From Ruminococcaceae bacterium UBA5904 (GTDB taxonomy: Bacteria > Bacillota > Clostridia > Oscillospirales > Acutalibacteraceae), in the NCBI GenBank assembly GCA_002431305.1, contig DJEG01000076.1:13345-32608 (forward strand): a DNA stretch of 19,264 nucleotides, read 5' to 3'. The position numbers and the translations under genes were made by a program. Under the pieces are notes generated by a model, which did no database searches, had not been told where the DNA came from, and saw nothing but the letters and a program-made list of their open reading frames with translations. Of the stretch, positions 9,013-18,247 are shown piece by piece (positions within the stretch are counted from its first letter, which is position 1; every line of letters starts with the position of its first letter).

Positions 9013-9807
9013 ATGAATTTATCCGAAAAAAAATTGTTCTTATTCGATATAGACGGCACGCTTTCCGTAGGCAATACTCTGTTTGACGGCAGTATGGATT
9101 TATTGGATTATATAAATTCTATCGGCGGACGCGCGTATTATATTACAAATAATTCGACGAATTCGACCGACAGCTACATAGAAAAATTCGCAAAGTGGAA
9201 TATAAAAACGACGGCAAACCTGTTTGTAACCGCGGGATATGTTTCGATGCTTTATTTAAAAGAGCATTTTTCCAATGAAAAAGTGTTTGTCCTCGGTACG
9301 AAGTCGTATGTTAAGGAGCTTAAAAAGAACGGACTTAACATAACCGAAACTCCCGACAAAGACGTAAAATGTGTACTCGTCGCATTTGATAACGAGCTTA
9401 CATACAAAAAGACGGAGTATGCGTGCGAGCTTCTTTCGACTAAGGATATCCCGTATCTTGCGACGAACCCCGATTTGTGCTGTCCCGCGCCGTTCGGATT
9501 CGTTCCCGACTGCGGTTCGATTTGTTCAATGATAGATAACTCCGTCGGCAGAACTCCCTTATATCTCGGAAAGCCCAATAAAATACTTGTCGATATGTGT
9601 CTTGCCGATTCGGGATTTACAAAAGAGCAGACGCTCGTTGTCGGCGACAGGCTTTATACCGATATCGCGTGCGGAATCAACGGCGGAACGGACACGTGCG
9701 CCGTTCTGACAGGGGAGACGACGAGAGAAGAAATAGCCTCCTCGCAGTACAAGCCGACGTATACGTTCGAAAACGTTAGGGAACTTCTCAACGCCTGTAA
9801 GCAGTAA
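9013..9807 (+). CDS. HAD-superfamily hydrolase, class IIA (NagD / p-nitrophenyl phosphatase-like)
   Basis: A cytoplasmic phosphatase using an aspartyl-phosphate intermediate. The 264-aa product has motif I DIDGT with D12 (nucleophile) and D14, motif II ITNNSTNS at 44-51, a C2-type cap in the middle, the lysine motif LGKPNK, and motif IV GDRLYTD around D212. This order and length are typical of the NagD/AraL/glycerol-3-phosphate phosphatase group, whose substrates range from nucleotides to sugar phosphates; the substrate cannot be read here. The start ATG 9013 follows AAAGGA at a longish 10-nt spacing. It is probably transcribed through from the small peptide unit; the strong hairpin at 9832-9860 ends it. 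Confidence 0.9.
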   Translation: MNLSEKKLFLFDIDGTLSVGNTLFDGSMDLLDYINSIGGRAYYITNNSTNSTDSYIEKFAKWNIKTTANLFVTAGYVSMLYLKEHFSNEKVFVLGTKSYVKELKKNGLNITETPDKDVKCVLVAFDNELTYKKTEYACELLSTKDIPYLATNPDLCCPAPFGFVPDCGSICSMIDNSVGRTPLYLGKPNKILVDMCLADSGFTKEQTLVVGDRLYTDIACGINGGTDTCAVLTGETTREEIASSQYKPTYTFENVRELLNACKQ

Positions 9808-9831
9808 AAAATATTTTTATTTAAAAAAAAT

Positions 9832-9860
9832 AACCCCGGCTTCGATATGAAACCGGGGTT
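9832..9860. terminator. Bidirectional terminator between the HAD gene and groEL
   Basis: AACCCCGG (9832-9839) pairs with CCGGGGTT (9853-9860). The minus-strand side has an excellent T tract (complement of the A-run at 9823-9830), so it fits groEL best; on the plus strand it also follows the HAD gene. Confidence 0.87.
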
Positions 9861-9887
9861 TGATTTATTGTTTTGTGAATGTATTGA

Positions 9888-11549
<1,662 letters not shown>

Positions 11550-11834
11550 TTATTCTACAACTGCGAGAATGTCGCTCTGACGGACGATAGTATATTTGTC
11601 CTGTCCGAGTTTAACTTCTGTTCCGGCATACTTATTAAGTATAACCTTATCGCCTACGGAAACTTCCATCTTTACTTCCTTGCCGTCAACGGTTCCGCCG
11701 GGGCCTACGGCTACGATCTGCGCAACCTGGGGTTTTTCCTGTGCGGACGAAGCTAACAGAATGCCTCCCTGTGAGGTTTCCTCCGCTTCAAGGAACTGGA
11801 GAACGACTTTGTCGCCTAAAGGTTTAAGTTTCAT
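11550..11834 (-). CDS. groS: 10-kDa co-chaperonin GroES
   Basis: GroES is the heptameric lid of the GroEL chamber. The 94-aa product begins MKLKPLGDKVVLQFLEAEE, has the mobile loop SQGGILLAS that docks on GroEL, and ends with YTIVRQSDILAVVE. An AGGAGGAA ribosome binding site precedes the ATG. It is the first gene of the groESL operon; its leader of about 75 nt carries a perfect CIRCE operator, so HrcA repression is the expected control. Confidence 0.99.
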   Translation of the reverse strand: MKLKPLGDKVVLQFLEAEETSQGGILLASSAQEKPQVAQIVAVGPGGTVDGKEVKMEVSVGDKVILNKYAGTEVKLGQDKYTIVRQSDILAVVE

Positions 11835-11882
11835 TTTATATTCCTCCTAATCGGGTAAATAATATAATGTATTAAATGTTGC

Positions 11883-11909
11883 TTAGCACTCTTTTTCTTT
11901 GAGTGCTAA
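11883..11909. promoter_or_regulatory. CIRCE operator (HrcA binding site)
   Basis: A perfect TTAGCACTC-N9-GAGTGCTAA inverted repeat. It lies five nt downstream of the -10 of the groES promoter, spanning the start of transcription, the classical position for heat-shock control by HrcA. hrcA itself is not in the window. Confidence 0.98.
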
Positions 11910-11914
11910 TACAT

Positions 11915-11942
11915 ATTGTAACCATTTTTTATGAAAAATCAA
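11915..11942 (-). promoter_or_regulatory. Promoter of groES-groEL
   Basis: On the minus strand TTGATT (11942-11937), 16 nt, TACAAT (11920-11915), directly upstream of CIRCE. Confidence 0.85.
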
Positions 11943-12067
11943 GTACTTTTTGAAAATTATTAAAAAAAACTTAGAAAATTACGTTTCATTATATACGAAT
12001 ATTAACTGAATATAAATTATATCTACAAAAGTAAAATATTTTATAAAAATAAATACAGAAAAATTAA

Positions 12068-12096
12068 TTGACAAATGTCGATGATTGTGCTATGCT
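12068..12096 (+). promoter_or_regulatory. Promoter of the TetR-family regulator gene
   Basis: A perfect -35 TTGACA (12068-12073), 17 nt, and TATGCT (12091-12096). Transcription would start near 12103, which rules out a protein start upstream of that point. The 125 nt between this and the groES promoter (11943-12067) is AT-rich and holds nothing I recognise. Confidence 0.8.
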
Positions 12097-12141
12097 ATCG
12101 TCATATCCATTATATATTATTATGAAAGGACTGCGTCAAAT

Positions 12142-12735
12142 ATGAAAAACAAGGAAGATTTACGCATCAGAAGAACGCACAAACTGCTGTGCGACGCAAT
12201 GTTTTCTCTGCTTGAGAAAAAGAGCTTCGACGATATTTCCGTTGTGGAGATATGCGACAAGGCAATGGTTCACAGAGCGACATTTTATAAGCACTTTGAG
12301 GACAAGTATCATTTCATGGAATATGTGATGAAGGAGAAGATAAGAGAATTTTATGAGAATAACAATTCTCACGATCTCTATAACGACCCGAAGTCGTTTT
12401 TCAGAAATCTTGTTTCCAATGTAATTGATTTTATATACGCTAATAAGAAAATGCTCAAAATTTCCGTTTTACCCTCTAATAACGGCAGTTTTATCGATTC
12501 GGTACATAAGATTGTTTCCGAGGAGATTCAGGGGCTTTTAGAGGATTTTGAAAAGCACGGCATTGATCTTAAAGTTCCGGCTGATGTCGGTGCGCAGTAT
12601 TTTGCCGGCGGTATTCTCTCGCTTATTAAGTGGTGGATAATATCAGACTCGAATACGCCCAAAGAGCAGGTTATCGAGTATTTCGACACACTGATAGCCG
12701 ATTACGAATATTTTATTGTTAAAATAAATAAATAA
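12142..12735 (+). CDS. TetR/AcrR-family transcriptional regulator
   Basis: A 197-aa one-component repressor-type protein. The N-terminal helix-turn-helix domain (about residues 8-58) has the standard TetR form: RIRRTHKLLCDAMFSLLEKK, then SFDDISVVEICDKAMVHRAT followed by FYKHFEDKYHF. The C-terminal ligand/dimer domain is all-helical and diverged, so the ligand is unknown. The frame is open from 12085, but that point is upstream of the predicted transcription start; ATG 12142 (MKNKEDLR) with AAAGGA at 12125-12130 is chosen. It is followed after about 78 nt by the DUF378 gene; an inverted repeat in that gap (12755-12771) is a possible operator, which would make the DUF378 gene the target. Confidence 0.9.
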   Translation: MKNKEDLRIRRTHKLLCDAMFSLLEKKSFDDISVVEICDKAMVHRATFYKHFEDKYHFMEYVMKEKIREFYENNNSHDLYNDPKSFFRNLVSNVIDFIYANKKMLKISVLPSNNGSFIDSVHKIVSEEIQGLLEDFEKHGIDLKVPADVGAQYFAGGILSLIKWWIISDSNTPKEQVIEYFDTLIADYEYFIVKINK

Positions 12736-12754
12736 ATAATTTTTTTCTGTTTGT

Positions 12755-12771
12755 AATATCGAAGCGATATT
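12755..12771. repeat. Inverted repeat AATATCG-AAG-CGATATT, candidate operator
   Basis: Perfect 7-bp arms around 3 nt, between the TetR gene and the DUF378 gene. No T-run follows it on the plus strand, so it is not a good terminator. An operator for the adjacent TetR protein is a reasonable inference only. Confidence 0.4.
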
Positions 12772-12813
12772 CGTCAATAATAATGTTGAAACTTTTATAA
12801 GGAGTTGAAACGT

Positions 12814-13041
12814 ATGCTTGACAGGATATCGCTTATTTTAGTCGTTATCGGCGCGATAAACTGGGGTTCGATAGGTCTTTTTCAGTTTGATATCGTAGCG
12901 TGGATATTCGGCGGTCAGGACGCAATCGTCAGCAGAATAATATATACTGTCGTCGCCCTCGCCGGAATATGGTGCATCTCTTTGCTTTTCAGAGAGAACG
13001 AGATGCTCAAATCCGCGTCGGACGCACAGGGAAAAGAGTAA
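12814..13041 (+). CDS. DUF378 family small membrane protein (YuzA-like)
   Basis: A 75-aa protein with two predicted transmembrane helices at about residues 5-25 and 43-64. It carries the family pattern VVIGAINWGSIGLFQFDIVAW near the start, which identifies DUF378; function is not established. The frame is open from TTG 12805, but GGAG at 12801-12804 stands nine nt before ATG 12814 (MLDRISLIL), which is preferred. The tail is short, polar and charged. It is preceded by a TetR regulator and ended by a strong hairpin at 13062-13093. Confidence 0.9.
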   Translation: MLDRISLILVVIGAINWGSIGLFQFDIVAWIFGGQDAIVSRIIYTVVALAGIWCISLLFRENEMLKSASDAQGKE

Positions 13042-13061
13042 TTGAATACTTTTCCCAAATT

Positions 13062-13093
13062 AAAACGGAGTCTCGAAACCGGGACTCCGTTTT
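13062..13093. terminator. Bidirectional terminator after the DUF378 gene
   Basis: AAAACGGAGTC (13062-13072) and GACTCCGTTTT (13083-13093) form an 11-bp stem with a 10-nt loop. It lies between convergent genes and can serve both. Confidence 0.9.
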
Positions 13094-13111
13094 GAGTATA
13101 ATTGAATATTA

Positions 13112-14437
13112 TTATTTGAATATATGGAAGAATGTATTAATAAATGCGAGCAGTCGCTTTACGAATGCGAAGAACGGCGCGTATAAAACGCTCTGTTCGT
13201 ATTCCGGCACGGTTTTGTTTTCCGTATTTTTAATAACCGTAAACGTATCGTAGACGATATCTGTATCCGTTCCGTATGTTGTGACGGTTATTTTTTCATC
13301 GTCAAACGACAGAACCGAATACGTCGGCTCCTCCATGAATAAATAATTCTCGATATAGTCGGGAATTTCGTCCTCATGGCAGTAGTTGCATCCCGAAGCG
13401 TTGCCCGATTCGAAATACGTTACGCCGTTTATAGGAGCGGTTCTTGCGTGAATGTGGTCGTGTCCGCTCAATACGAGATCGATTCCGTATTTTTCAAACA
13501 GAGACGGAAGCGAGATGTAATTTGCTTTGTTGTCAAACGCGTCGGGCTGTATGCTGTATGCGCTCTGGTGCATCATGATTATGCGCGCCGATGCGTTCGG
13601 GTACGCCGATACAGCTCTGTTTAACGTATATTCATGGTCTTCTTTCAGGAAATTATTGGTATTAAGAACAATGAACAGAACGTCCGAATATGAGAAATAG
13701 TAGTCGTTTCCGCCGAAAGTCAGAGCGTCGCCGTCGGTTATATTGGGATTATAAAAATGATACGGGAAGAACTGCGAGTACATTTCGTGATTTCCGACAG
13801 CCGCCGCTATGGGGATTGATTTAAGATTTTCGGGATTTAAAAATGCGTTATACTGTTTTTTGTTTACCGCGACGTTGACCTGGTCGCCCGCGGAGAGTAT
13901 GAATGCGGAATTCGTTTTTTCTGTGATTGAATTTACGGTTCTCTCCCAGCCGTACGCGTCGTCAAGCATTGCTTCATCTGAGTTGTCCCCGCTTCTGCCT
14001 ATCTGCGCGTCGGATACGAACGCTATTTCAAAATCCTTATCGTCTTTTATTGTAAACGGTCTTGCTTTCTGCGTTTTACCGTCGAATGTGTATTCGTAGT
14101 AATACGTTCCCGCAGTGAGATTTGTAAGCGAAACGCGGTTTACGACGTACGCGATAAGGGGCGTTCTGACGCTTACAACGTCGGCGGTTACTGCGTTTGA
14201 CATGTCGGCAAACGCCGAATATCTGAACGAATCAAACGAATGAGACATCCAGCTGAAATTAACCGATGACGAATCCGTACCCGGAGTGAGTGAAATTTTA
14301 CCTGTATCCGAAAATACGGATTCTGCATTATTGACGAACTCCTCGGGAGCGGATACGGGATTTTTTGCAAACGCGGAGAATGAGAATATCAGCGCAAGTA
14401 TTAATGTTATTGATATGATTTTTGCCGATTTTTTCAT
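13112..14437 (-). CDS. Exported metallophosphoesterase with N-terminal fibronectin/PAP-like domain
   Basis: A secreted or surface phosphatase, 441 aa. A signal peptide is clear (basic MKKSAK, hydrophobic 7-22, AFA|K cleavage near 24). Residues about 45-130 form a beta-rich purple-acid-phosphatase N-terminal/FN3-type domain (LTAGTYYYEYTFDGK). The calcineurin-like domain follows with SDAQ (D143, Q145), AGDQ (D185), GNHE (N216, H217), MMHQ (H290) and GHDH (326-328). The first motif is DxQ instead of the common DxH, as in some relatives with this architecture. The C-terminal 25 residues (from about YAPFFAFVKRLLAF) are aromatic, hydrophobic and basic, perhaps a membrane-associating helix. It lies 19 nt behind a second phosphoesterase gene on the same strand, with which it probably forms an operon. 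The substrate is unknown. Confidence 0.9.
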   Translation of the reverse strand: MKKSAKIISITLILALIFSFSAFAKNPVSAPEEFVNNAESVFSDTGKISLTPGTDSSSVNFSWMSHSFDSFRYSAFADMSNAVTADVVSVRTPLIAYVVNRVSLTNLTAGTYYYEYTFDGKTQKARPFTIKDDKDFEIAFVSDAQIGRSGDNSDEAMLDDAYGWERTVNSITEKTNSAFILSAGDQVNVAVNKKQYNAFLNPENLKSIPIAAAVGNHEMYSQFFPYHFYNPNITDGDALTFGGNDYYFSYSDVLFIVLNTNNFLKEDHEYTLNRAVSAYPNASARIIMMHQSAYSIQPDAFDNKANYISLPSLFEKYGIDLVLSGHDHIHARTAPINGVTYFESGNASGCNYCHEDEIPDYIENYLFMEEPTYSVLSFDDEKITVTTYGTDTDIVYDTFTVIKNTENKTVPEYEQSVLYAPFFAFVKRLLAFINTFFHIFK

Positions 14438-14456
14438 TGTGATACCCCTTTTTTAA

Positions 14457-15611
14457 TTAAAGATAATCGCGGTTGAAACGCTGTTTTAATTCGATTGAGC
14501 CGTCGTTTTTTACGGTTATGACCGTCGTGCCCTGCATCCATTTGCTCTCGTCCCATTTTCTTAAATCGCCCATGGTGTAGGTTTCATAGCCTCCGGTTTG
14601 AACATATACGAGTTTTACTCCGTCGTACTCGGCGCAGAAGTCGTTTACATGGTCGTGTCCCGCGAATACCGCCTGCGTTGAGCCGAGTTCCTTTATAAGT
14701 GAGAACATGCCGCTGTTTACCGGCGAGCATCCTATCGATTCGTACTGCGAACCGTAGAGAATTTTCGCTTTGCCCGTAGGGACGTATTCGCCGAATTTGT
14801 CGAGCCTGTTTACGTTTTCGTATTCGCACAGCGGAATGTGCATAAACATAAGCGACTTGAAATCGCCGTAAACGCGTCTTTGCTCCTCAATATGGTTTCT
14901 GTACCAGTTTTTCTGATTGTTTTTTAGATAGTCGTAACCGCGCAGGTCGGAGTCGAGTCCGTTTTCGAATCTGTATTTATCCGATATGTTTCTGCCGGAG
15001 TCAAACATGAAAAGACTCTGTTTTATCGAGCCGTCGCGGTTCATTATATTTATAATATGGTTGCCGTAGCCGAATAACTCGGACGGACCGAATTTTGCAA
15101 GGCAGTGTTCGTACTGCGACATGTTTTTCATGAGAAAATACTTATGGTATTCCTTTTCCGCTCTTGCTTCGTGGTTGCCGAATACAAACGTCCAGTAAAC
15201 TCCCATATCCTCAAAAAGCTTTGCGAATCTTACGCCGTCTATCTGCTGATGATTTGAGAGAATAATATCTCCCGTAAATACTACGAGATCCGGATTAACG
15301 TCGGCAATATTACGAACCATCATATCGATTGTTTTGTCTCTCAATTCGGGGTCGTCCTCAAAATGCAGGTCGGTCATGGCGAGAATAACGAAGTCGTCCT
15401 CTGAAATCTGCCCGTCATCGTCAAATTTCGCTATCCATACGGCGGATTCGTCCTCCATAATACGTCCGACTTTCGAATCCATTACGGGGATTGTGCCCTT
15501 GCCGATAAGTCTTTTCGGCTGTTTGCCGCGAGAACGAGAACCTATCGCTTTTTCAGCCGAAACTATCGCTCTGATTCCGTTCTCTCTTATAACCGTCTGA
15601 AGAAACTTCAT
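14457..15611 (-). CDS. Cytoplasmic calcineurin-like metallophosphoesterase
   Basis: A 384-aa protein without signal peptide. After about 70 residues of basic then acidic N-terminal sequence the phosphoesterase core begins: DLH (D81, H83), GDII (D115), GNHE (N146, H147), MHIP (H258) and GHDH (318-321). All metal-binding motifs are intact. The layout resembles the Icc/purple-acid-phosphatase-like single-domain group, whose substrates include phosphodiesters and phosphomonoesters; the substrate cannot be assigned. ATG 15611 is preceded by AAAGAGGT and by a promoter at 15646-15674. It is the first gene of a two-gene unit with the exported phosphoesterase and divergent from a third paralogue. Confidence 0.9.
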   Translation of the reverse strand: MKFLQTVIRENGIRAIVSAEKAIGSRSRGKQPKRLIGKGTIPVMDSKVGRIMEDESAVWIAKFDDDGQISEDDFVILAMTDLHFEDDPELRDKTIDMMVRNIADVNPDLVVFTGDIILSNHQQIDGVRFAKLFEDMGVYWTFVFGNHEARAEKEYHKYFLMKNMSQYEHCLAKFGPSELFGYGNHIINIMNRDGSIKQSLFMFDSGRNISDKYRFENGLDSDLRGYDYLKNNQKNWYRNHIEEQRRVYGDFKSLMFMHIPLCEYENVNRLDKFGEYVPTGKAKILYGSQYESIGCSPVNSGMFSLIKELGSTQAVFAGHDHVNDFCAEYDGVKLVYVQTGGYETYTMGDLRKWDESKWMQGTTVITVKNDGSIELKQRFNRDYL

Positions 15612-15645
15612 ATATTAAAACCTCTTTGATTCTGTTTTTTTATTT

Positions 15646-15674
15646 ATAATACCATATATATTTATAATTGGCAA
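15646..15674 (-). promoter_or_regulatory. Promoter of the minus-strand phosphoesterase pair
   Basis: On the minus strand TTGCCA (15674-15669), 17 nt, TATTAT (15651-15646). Confidence 0.65.
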
Positions 15675-15689
15675 CATTAAAATTCACAA

Positions 15690-15718
15690 TTGAATTGTTT
15701 TTTTAAGTGTGTTATTAT
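15690..15718 (+). promoter_or_regulatory. Promoter of the plus-strand phosphoesterase
   Basis: TTGAAT (15690-15695), 17 nt, TATTAT (15713-15718). A perfect inverted repeat ACAATT-G-AATTGT (15686-15698) covers the -35 and may be an operator. The two divergent -35 elements are only 15 nt apart, so the promoters probably share control. Confidence 0.65.
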
Positions 15719-15734
15719 TGTTTCGGTGATTAAA

Positions 15735-16880
15735 TTGAAAAATACGAAAATGAAATACGACGCAAACGGCGAATTCAAAATAATGGTCGTTGGAGATATA
15801 CACGAGAAACCTGCGTACGAGTCGAGAAAAGACAACGCGCGGATTCTTGATTATTTAAGACACATAAACACGGCTCTTGATAAAATCCGCCCCGATATGG
15901 CGGTTATAATGGGCGATATAATCAATACTGATACGTTTGATGATCTGAAAACGGGGCTTGATAAGACTTTTGCTCCGTTTATAAACAGAAATATTCCGTT
16001 CGCCGTTGTCAGAGGAAACCACGACGGAGACGAGCATAACGCGTGGAGCGAGTATGAAAAAATTTTCCGTACATACGATAACTGCATGTATGTTAAAAAG
16101 GAGACCGACGGTTACGGAGACTACAACATCCCCGTATATTCTCATGACGGTAAAAAAATAGTTTCGAATCTCTGGATGCTCAATTCAAACGCACATTCCG
16201 ACGAATTCGACGGCTACGATTATGTAAAACCCGAACAGATCGCCTGGTATGAAAAAACGTCCGACGCGCTTAAAAAGAAAAACGGCGGTAAAGCTGTACC
16301 GTCGCTGGTTTTTCAGCACATGCCCGTCTGCGAGGAGTACAGGCTTTTAAAGGAAACGTCCGCGCTGTCAATGGTCGGGAGCGCGATTTTTGACGACAAT
16401 GAGCATAACAAAAAATTCTATCTTCCCGATAAGTCGACGCGTTTTGAGGGTTATCTCGGCGAGGCTCCCTCGTCGAGCGAGTATAACAGCGGTCAGTTTG
16501 AAAGCTGGCTTAAGCAGGGCGACGTTATGGGCGCGTTTTTTGCTCACGATCACATCAACGACTTTATCGGAATAGTTGACGGAATATGGCTCGGTCAGTG
16601 CAAGTCGGCGGGATTCGGCATGTACGGCGACGGACTCAGACAGGGCGTAAGGGTTATAAGATTAAAAGAGGATCAGCCCGACAGATTTTTTACTGAAATG
16701 CGTACGTATCGCGAGATGATAGGCATGGACTGCGATTCGATTCACGGCAGGGTTAAGTACGTCCATGACAAATCAGGCGTTAAAATCGACCTTGCGGAGC
16801 GCGTTTTGGCTGTTGCCGCCGTTGCTGCGGGAGTCGGAGCGGGTATTTATAAATTATCGAAAATAATAAAATCTAAATAA
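15735..16880 (+). CDS. Metallophosphoesterase with C-terminal hydrophobic tail (third paralogue)
   Basis: A 381-aa calcineurin-like phosphoesterase. Motifs: GDIH (D21, H23), GDII, GNHD, QHMP, and AHDH where the usual GHDH glycine is alanine; the metal ligands themselves are kept. The final 25 residues (LAVAAVAAGVGAGIYKLSK and a basic end) form a single hydrophobic segment with a lysine-rich tail, suggesting a C-terminally anchored membrane protein facing the cytoplasm. The frame is open from 15690, but that codon lies inside the predicted -35. TTG 15735, six nt after GGTG, or ATG 15750 is the likely start; both give the same domains. It is divergent from the other two phosphoesterases, to which its motif spacing (HVND/HIND after the last histidine) is similar, so a duplication origin is plausible. 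It overlaps the convergent pseudouridine synthase gene by 8 bp. Confidence 0.88.
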   Translation: MKNTKMKYDANGEFKIMVVGDIHEKPAYESRKDNARILDYLRHINTALDKIRPDMAVIMGDIINTDTFDDLKTGLDKTFAPFINRNIPFAVVRGNHDGDEHNAWSEYEKIFRTYDNCMYVKKETDGYGDYNIPVYSHDGKKIVSNLWMLNSNAHSDEFDGYDYVKPEQIAWYEKTSDALKKKNGGKAVPSLVFQHMPVCEEYRLLKETSALSMVGSAIFDDNEHNKKFYLPDKSTRFEGYLGEAPSSSEYNSGQFESWLKQGDVMGAFFAHDHINDFIGIVDGIWLGQCKSAGFGMYGDGLRQGVRVIRLKEDQPDRFFTEMRTYREMIGMDCDSIHGRVKYVHDKSGVKIDLAERVLAVAAVAAGVGAGIYKLSKIIKSK

Positions 16881-17508
16881 GATTCCACGGACTCTTCGAA
16901 AAATCGGGTTCTTTTATGAAAGTTTCGGTTTTTCCGTTTGCCGGATTCGGTATCGTAAGCGCGTACGACCACAGGGCTATTGTATCGGTGTTCGTACGGC
17001 TGCCGTATTTTCCGTCGCCTGTCAGCGGAGTTTTTCGCGAGGCAAACTGGACTCGAATCTGATGCGTTCTGCCGGTGAAGAGACGGACTTTTATAAGTGC
17101 GCGGGATTCGCTTTTTTTGATTATTTCGTATTCGCATTCCGCGTCTTTTACGCCTTTTCTCATCCTTTTGACGACGAACGTTTTGTTCTTTTGTCTGTCT
17201 CTGTATAAGAGGTCTTGCAGGACGGCTTTGTCCTCTTTCGGGATTCCGTCGGTCAGAGCGAGATATTGTTTTACGACGCGTTTTTCTTCTATCGCCTTTG
17301 AGAGATACCCCGCGCTTTTCTTATTGAGCGCGTACACCATGACTCCGCCCGTGGTTAAATCGAGCCTGTGAACGGGGTATACCTCGGTATTTAACTGTTC
17401 TTTCAATATATCGACTGCACCCGAATTGTTATCCGTGTGTTCTGACGAAATTCCGACGGGTTTTATTATCACTGCAATATTCGAATCTGAATAAAGTATT
17501 TCAAGCAT
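16873..17508 (-). CDS. RluA-family pseudouridine synthase
   Basis: Isomerises uridine to pseudouridine in rRNA or tRNA. The 211-aa single-domain protein has no S4 domain. It contains the catalytic motif HRLD (D50) in VHRLDLTTGGVMVYA, and the downstream LFTGRTHQIRVQFA motif with GDGKYG. The usual HRLDxxTSG reads HRLDLTTGG, a small deviation seen outside the catalytic residue. The target site is unknown. Its stop overlaps the end of the convergent phosphoesterase by 8 bp and no terminator lies between them, so the two transcripts should overlap at their 3' ends. A promoter is proposed at 17536-17563. Confidence 0.92.
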   Translation of the reverse strand: MLEILYSDSNIAVIIKPVGISSEHTDNNSGAVDILKEQLNTEVYPVHRLDLTTGGVMVYALNKKSAGYLSKAIEEKRVVKQYLALTDGIPKEDKAVLQDLLYRDRQKNKTFVVKRMRKGVKDAECEYEIIKKSESRALIKVRLFTGRTHQIRVQFASRKTPLTGDGKYGSRTNTDTIALWSYALTIPNPANGKTETFIKEPDFSKSPWNLI

Positions 17509-17535
17509 ATGATCAACGCTTTCTTTTTTATATAT

Positions 17536-17563
17536 ATTTTATCATATTAATTCTGTATTTCAA
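17536..17563 (-). promoter_or_regulatory. Putative promoter of the pseudouridine synthase gene
   Basis: On the minus strand TTGAAA (17563-17558), 16 nt, TAAAAT (17541-17536). The same 75-nt gap must also hold any thiN promoter, for which I see no clear hexamers. Confidence 0.55.
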
Positions 17564-17583
17564 TACATCGGAGATTAAAAATA

Positions 17584-18198
17584 ATGAAAAGATGTTTTTG
17601 CTTCGGCGCAATGGATTTTGCCCGTTTTGACGAGAAAATTAACGACGGTGATATTGTGATAGCCGCCGACGGGGGACTAAAAGCGTGCGAAAAATTCAAT
17701 ATTGAACCTACGTATATACTCGGCGATTTCGATTCTCTCGGATATGTGCCGGATTCGGATAACGTAACGCGTCTGCCCGTTGAAAAGGATGTTACCGACA
17801 TGTATCAGTCGGCGTTCACCGCGTTTGAAAAAGGGTACAGGGAGGTTCATCTGTACGGCGGGGTAGGGGGCAGACCCGACCACACGTACGCGAATATCGC
17901 GCTCGTTGCGGATCTTACGAAAAGGGGATGCAGGTGCTTTCTCGTTTCAGATACGTATATTATAACGGCAGTGACGGATGGCGGAATCGATTTCGGAAAA
18001 GAAATGAGGGGTACGATATCCGTTTTTTCGTTTGATAATGAAGCGCGCGGTGTATGCGAAACAGGACTTAAATATACGCTTGACAACGCTGTTTTAACAA
18101 ATGATTTTCCGCTCGGCGTCAGCAATTCGTTTATAGGCGAGAACGCGCATATCGGCGTCGAAAACGGAACTCTTATAATAATGTATGAAAGACCTTGA
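17584..18198 (+). CDS. thiN: Thiamine pyrophosphokinase
   Basis: Transfers pyrophosphate from ATP to thiamine, giving the cofactor TPP, in the cytoplasm. The 204-aa product shows the family motifs in order: AADGG at 28-31, LGDFDS at 46-51, KDVTD at 68-72, GGRPDH at 95-100, then a C-terminal beta-rich thiamine-binding half with the conserved GVSNSF. Length is typical. GGAG at 17570-17573 precedes ATG 17584 by 10 nt. It is upstream of the thiamine transporter gene but not under its riboswitch: the thiT promoter overlaps the thiN stop codon. Salvage logic is clear: thiT brings thiamine in, thiN activates it. Confidence 0.95.
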   Translation: MKRCFCFGAMDFARFDEKINDGDIVIAADGGLKACEKFNIEPTYILGDFDSLGYVPDSDNVTRLPVEKDVTDMYQSAFTAFEKGYREVHLYGGVGGRPDHTYANIALVADLTKRGCRCFLVSDTYIITAVTDGGIDFGKEMRGTISVFSFDNEARGVCETGLKYTLDNAVLTNDFPLGVSNSFIGENAHIGVENGTLIIMYERP

Positions 18199-18223
18199 CA
18201 TCAATTGTCGTCTGATATATAAT
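18195..18223 (+). promoter_or_regulatory. Consensus promoter of the TPP riboswitch-thiT unit
   Basis: Perfect TTGACA (18195-18200), 17 nt, perfect TATAAT (18218-18223). The -35 overlaps the thiN stop codon. Such a strong promoter fits a transcript whose level is set by termination. Confidence 0.92.
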
Positions 18224-18247
18224 AATACCGCACATTGGAATAATTAA

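Noticed and set aside
12071..12080. GACA-AA-TGTC palindrome in the TetR promoter as an autoregulatory operator
   Set aside because: Four-bp arms overlapping the -35 hexamer are too short to separate from chance.
12085..12141. Longer N-terminus for the TetR regulator
   Set aside because: It begins upstream of the predicted -10 (12091-12096), so it would not be in the transcript.
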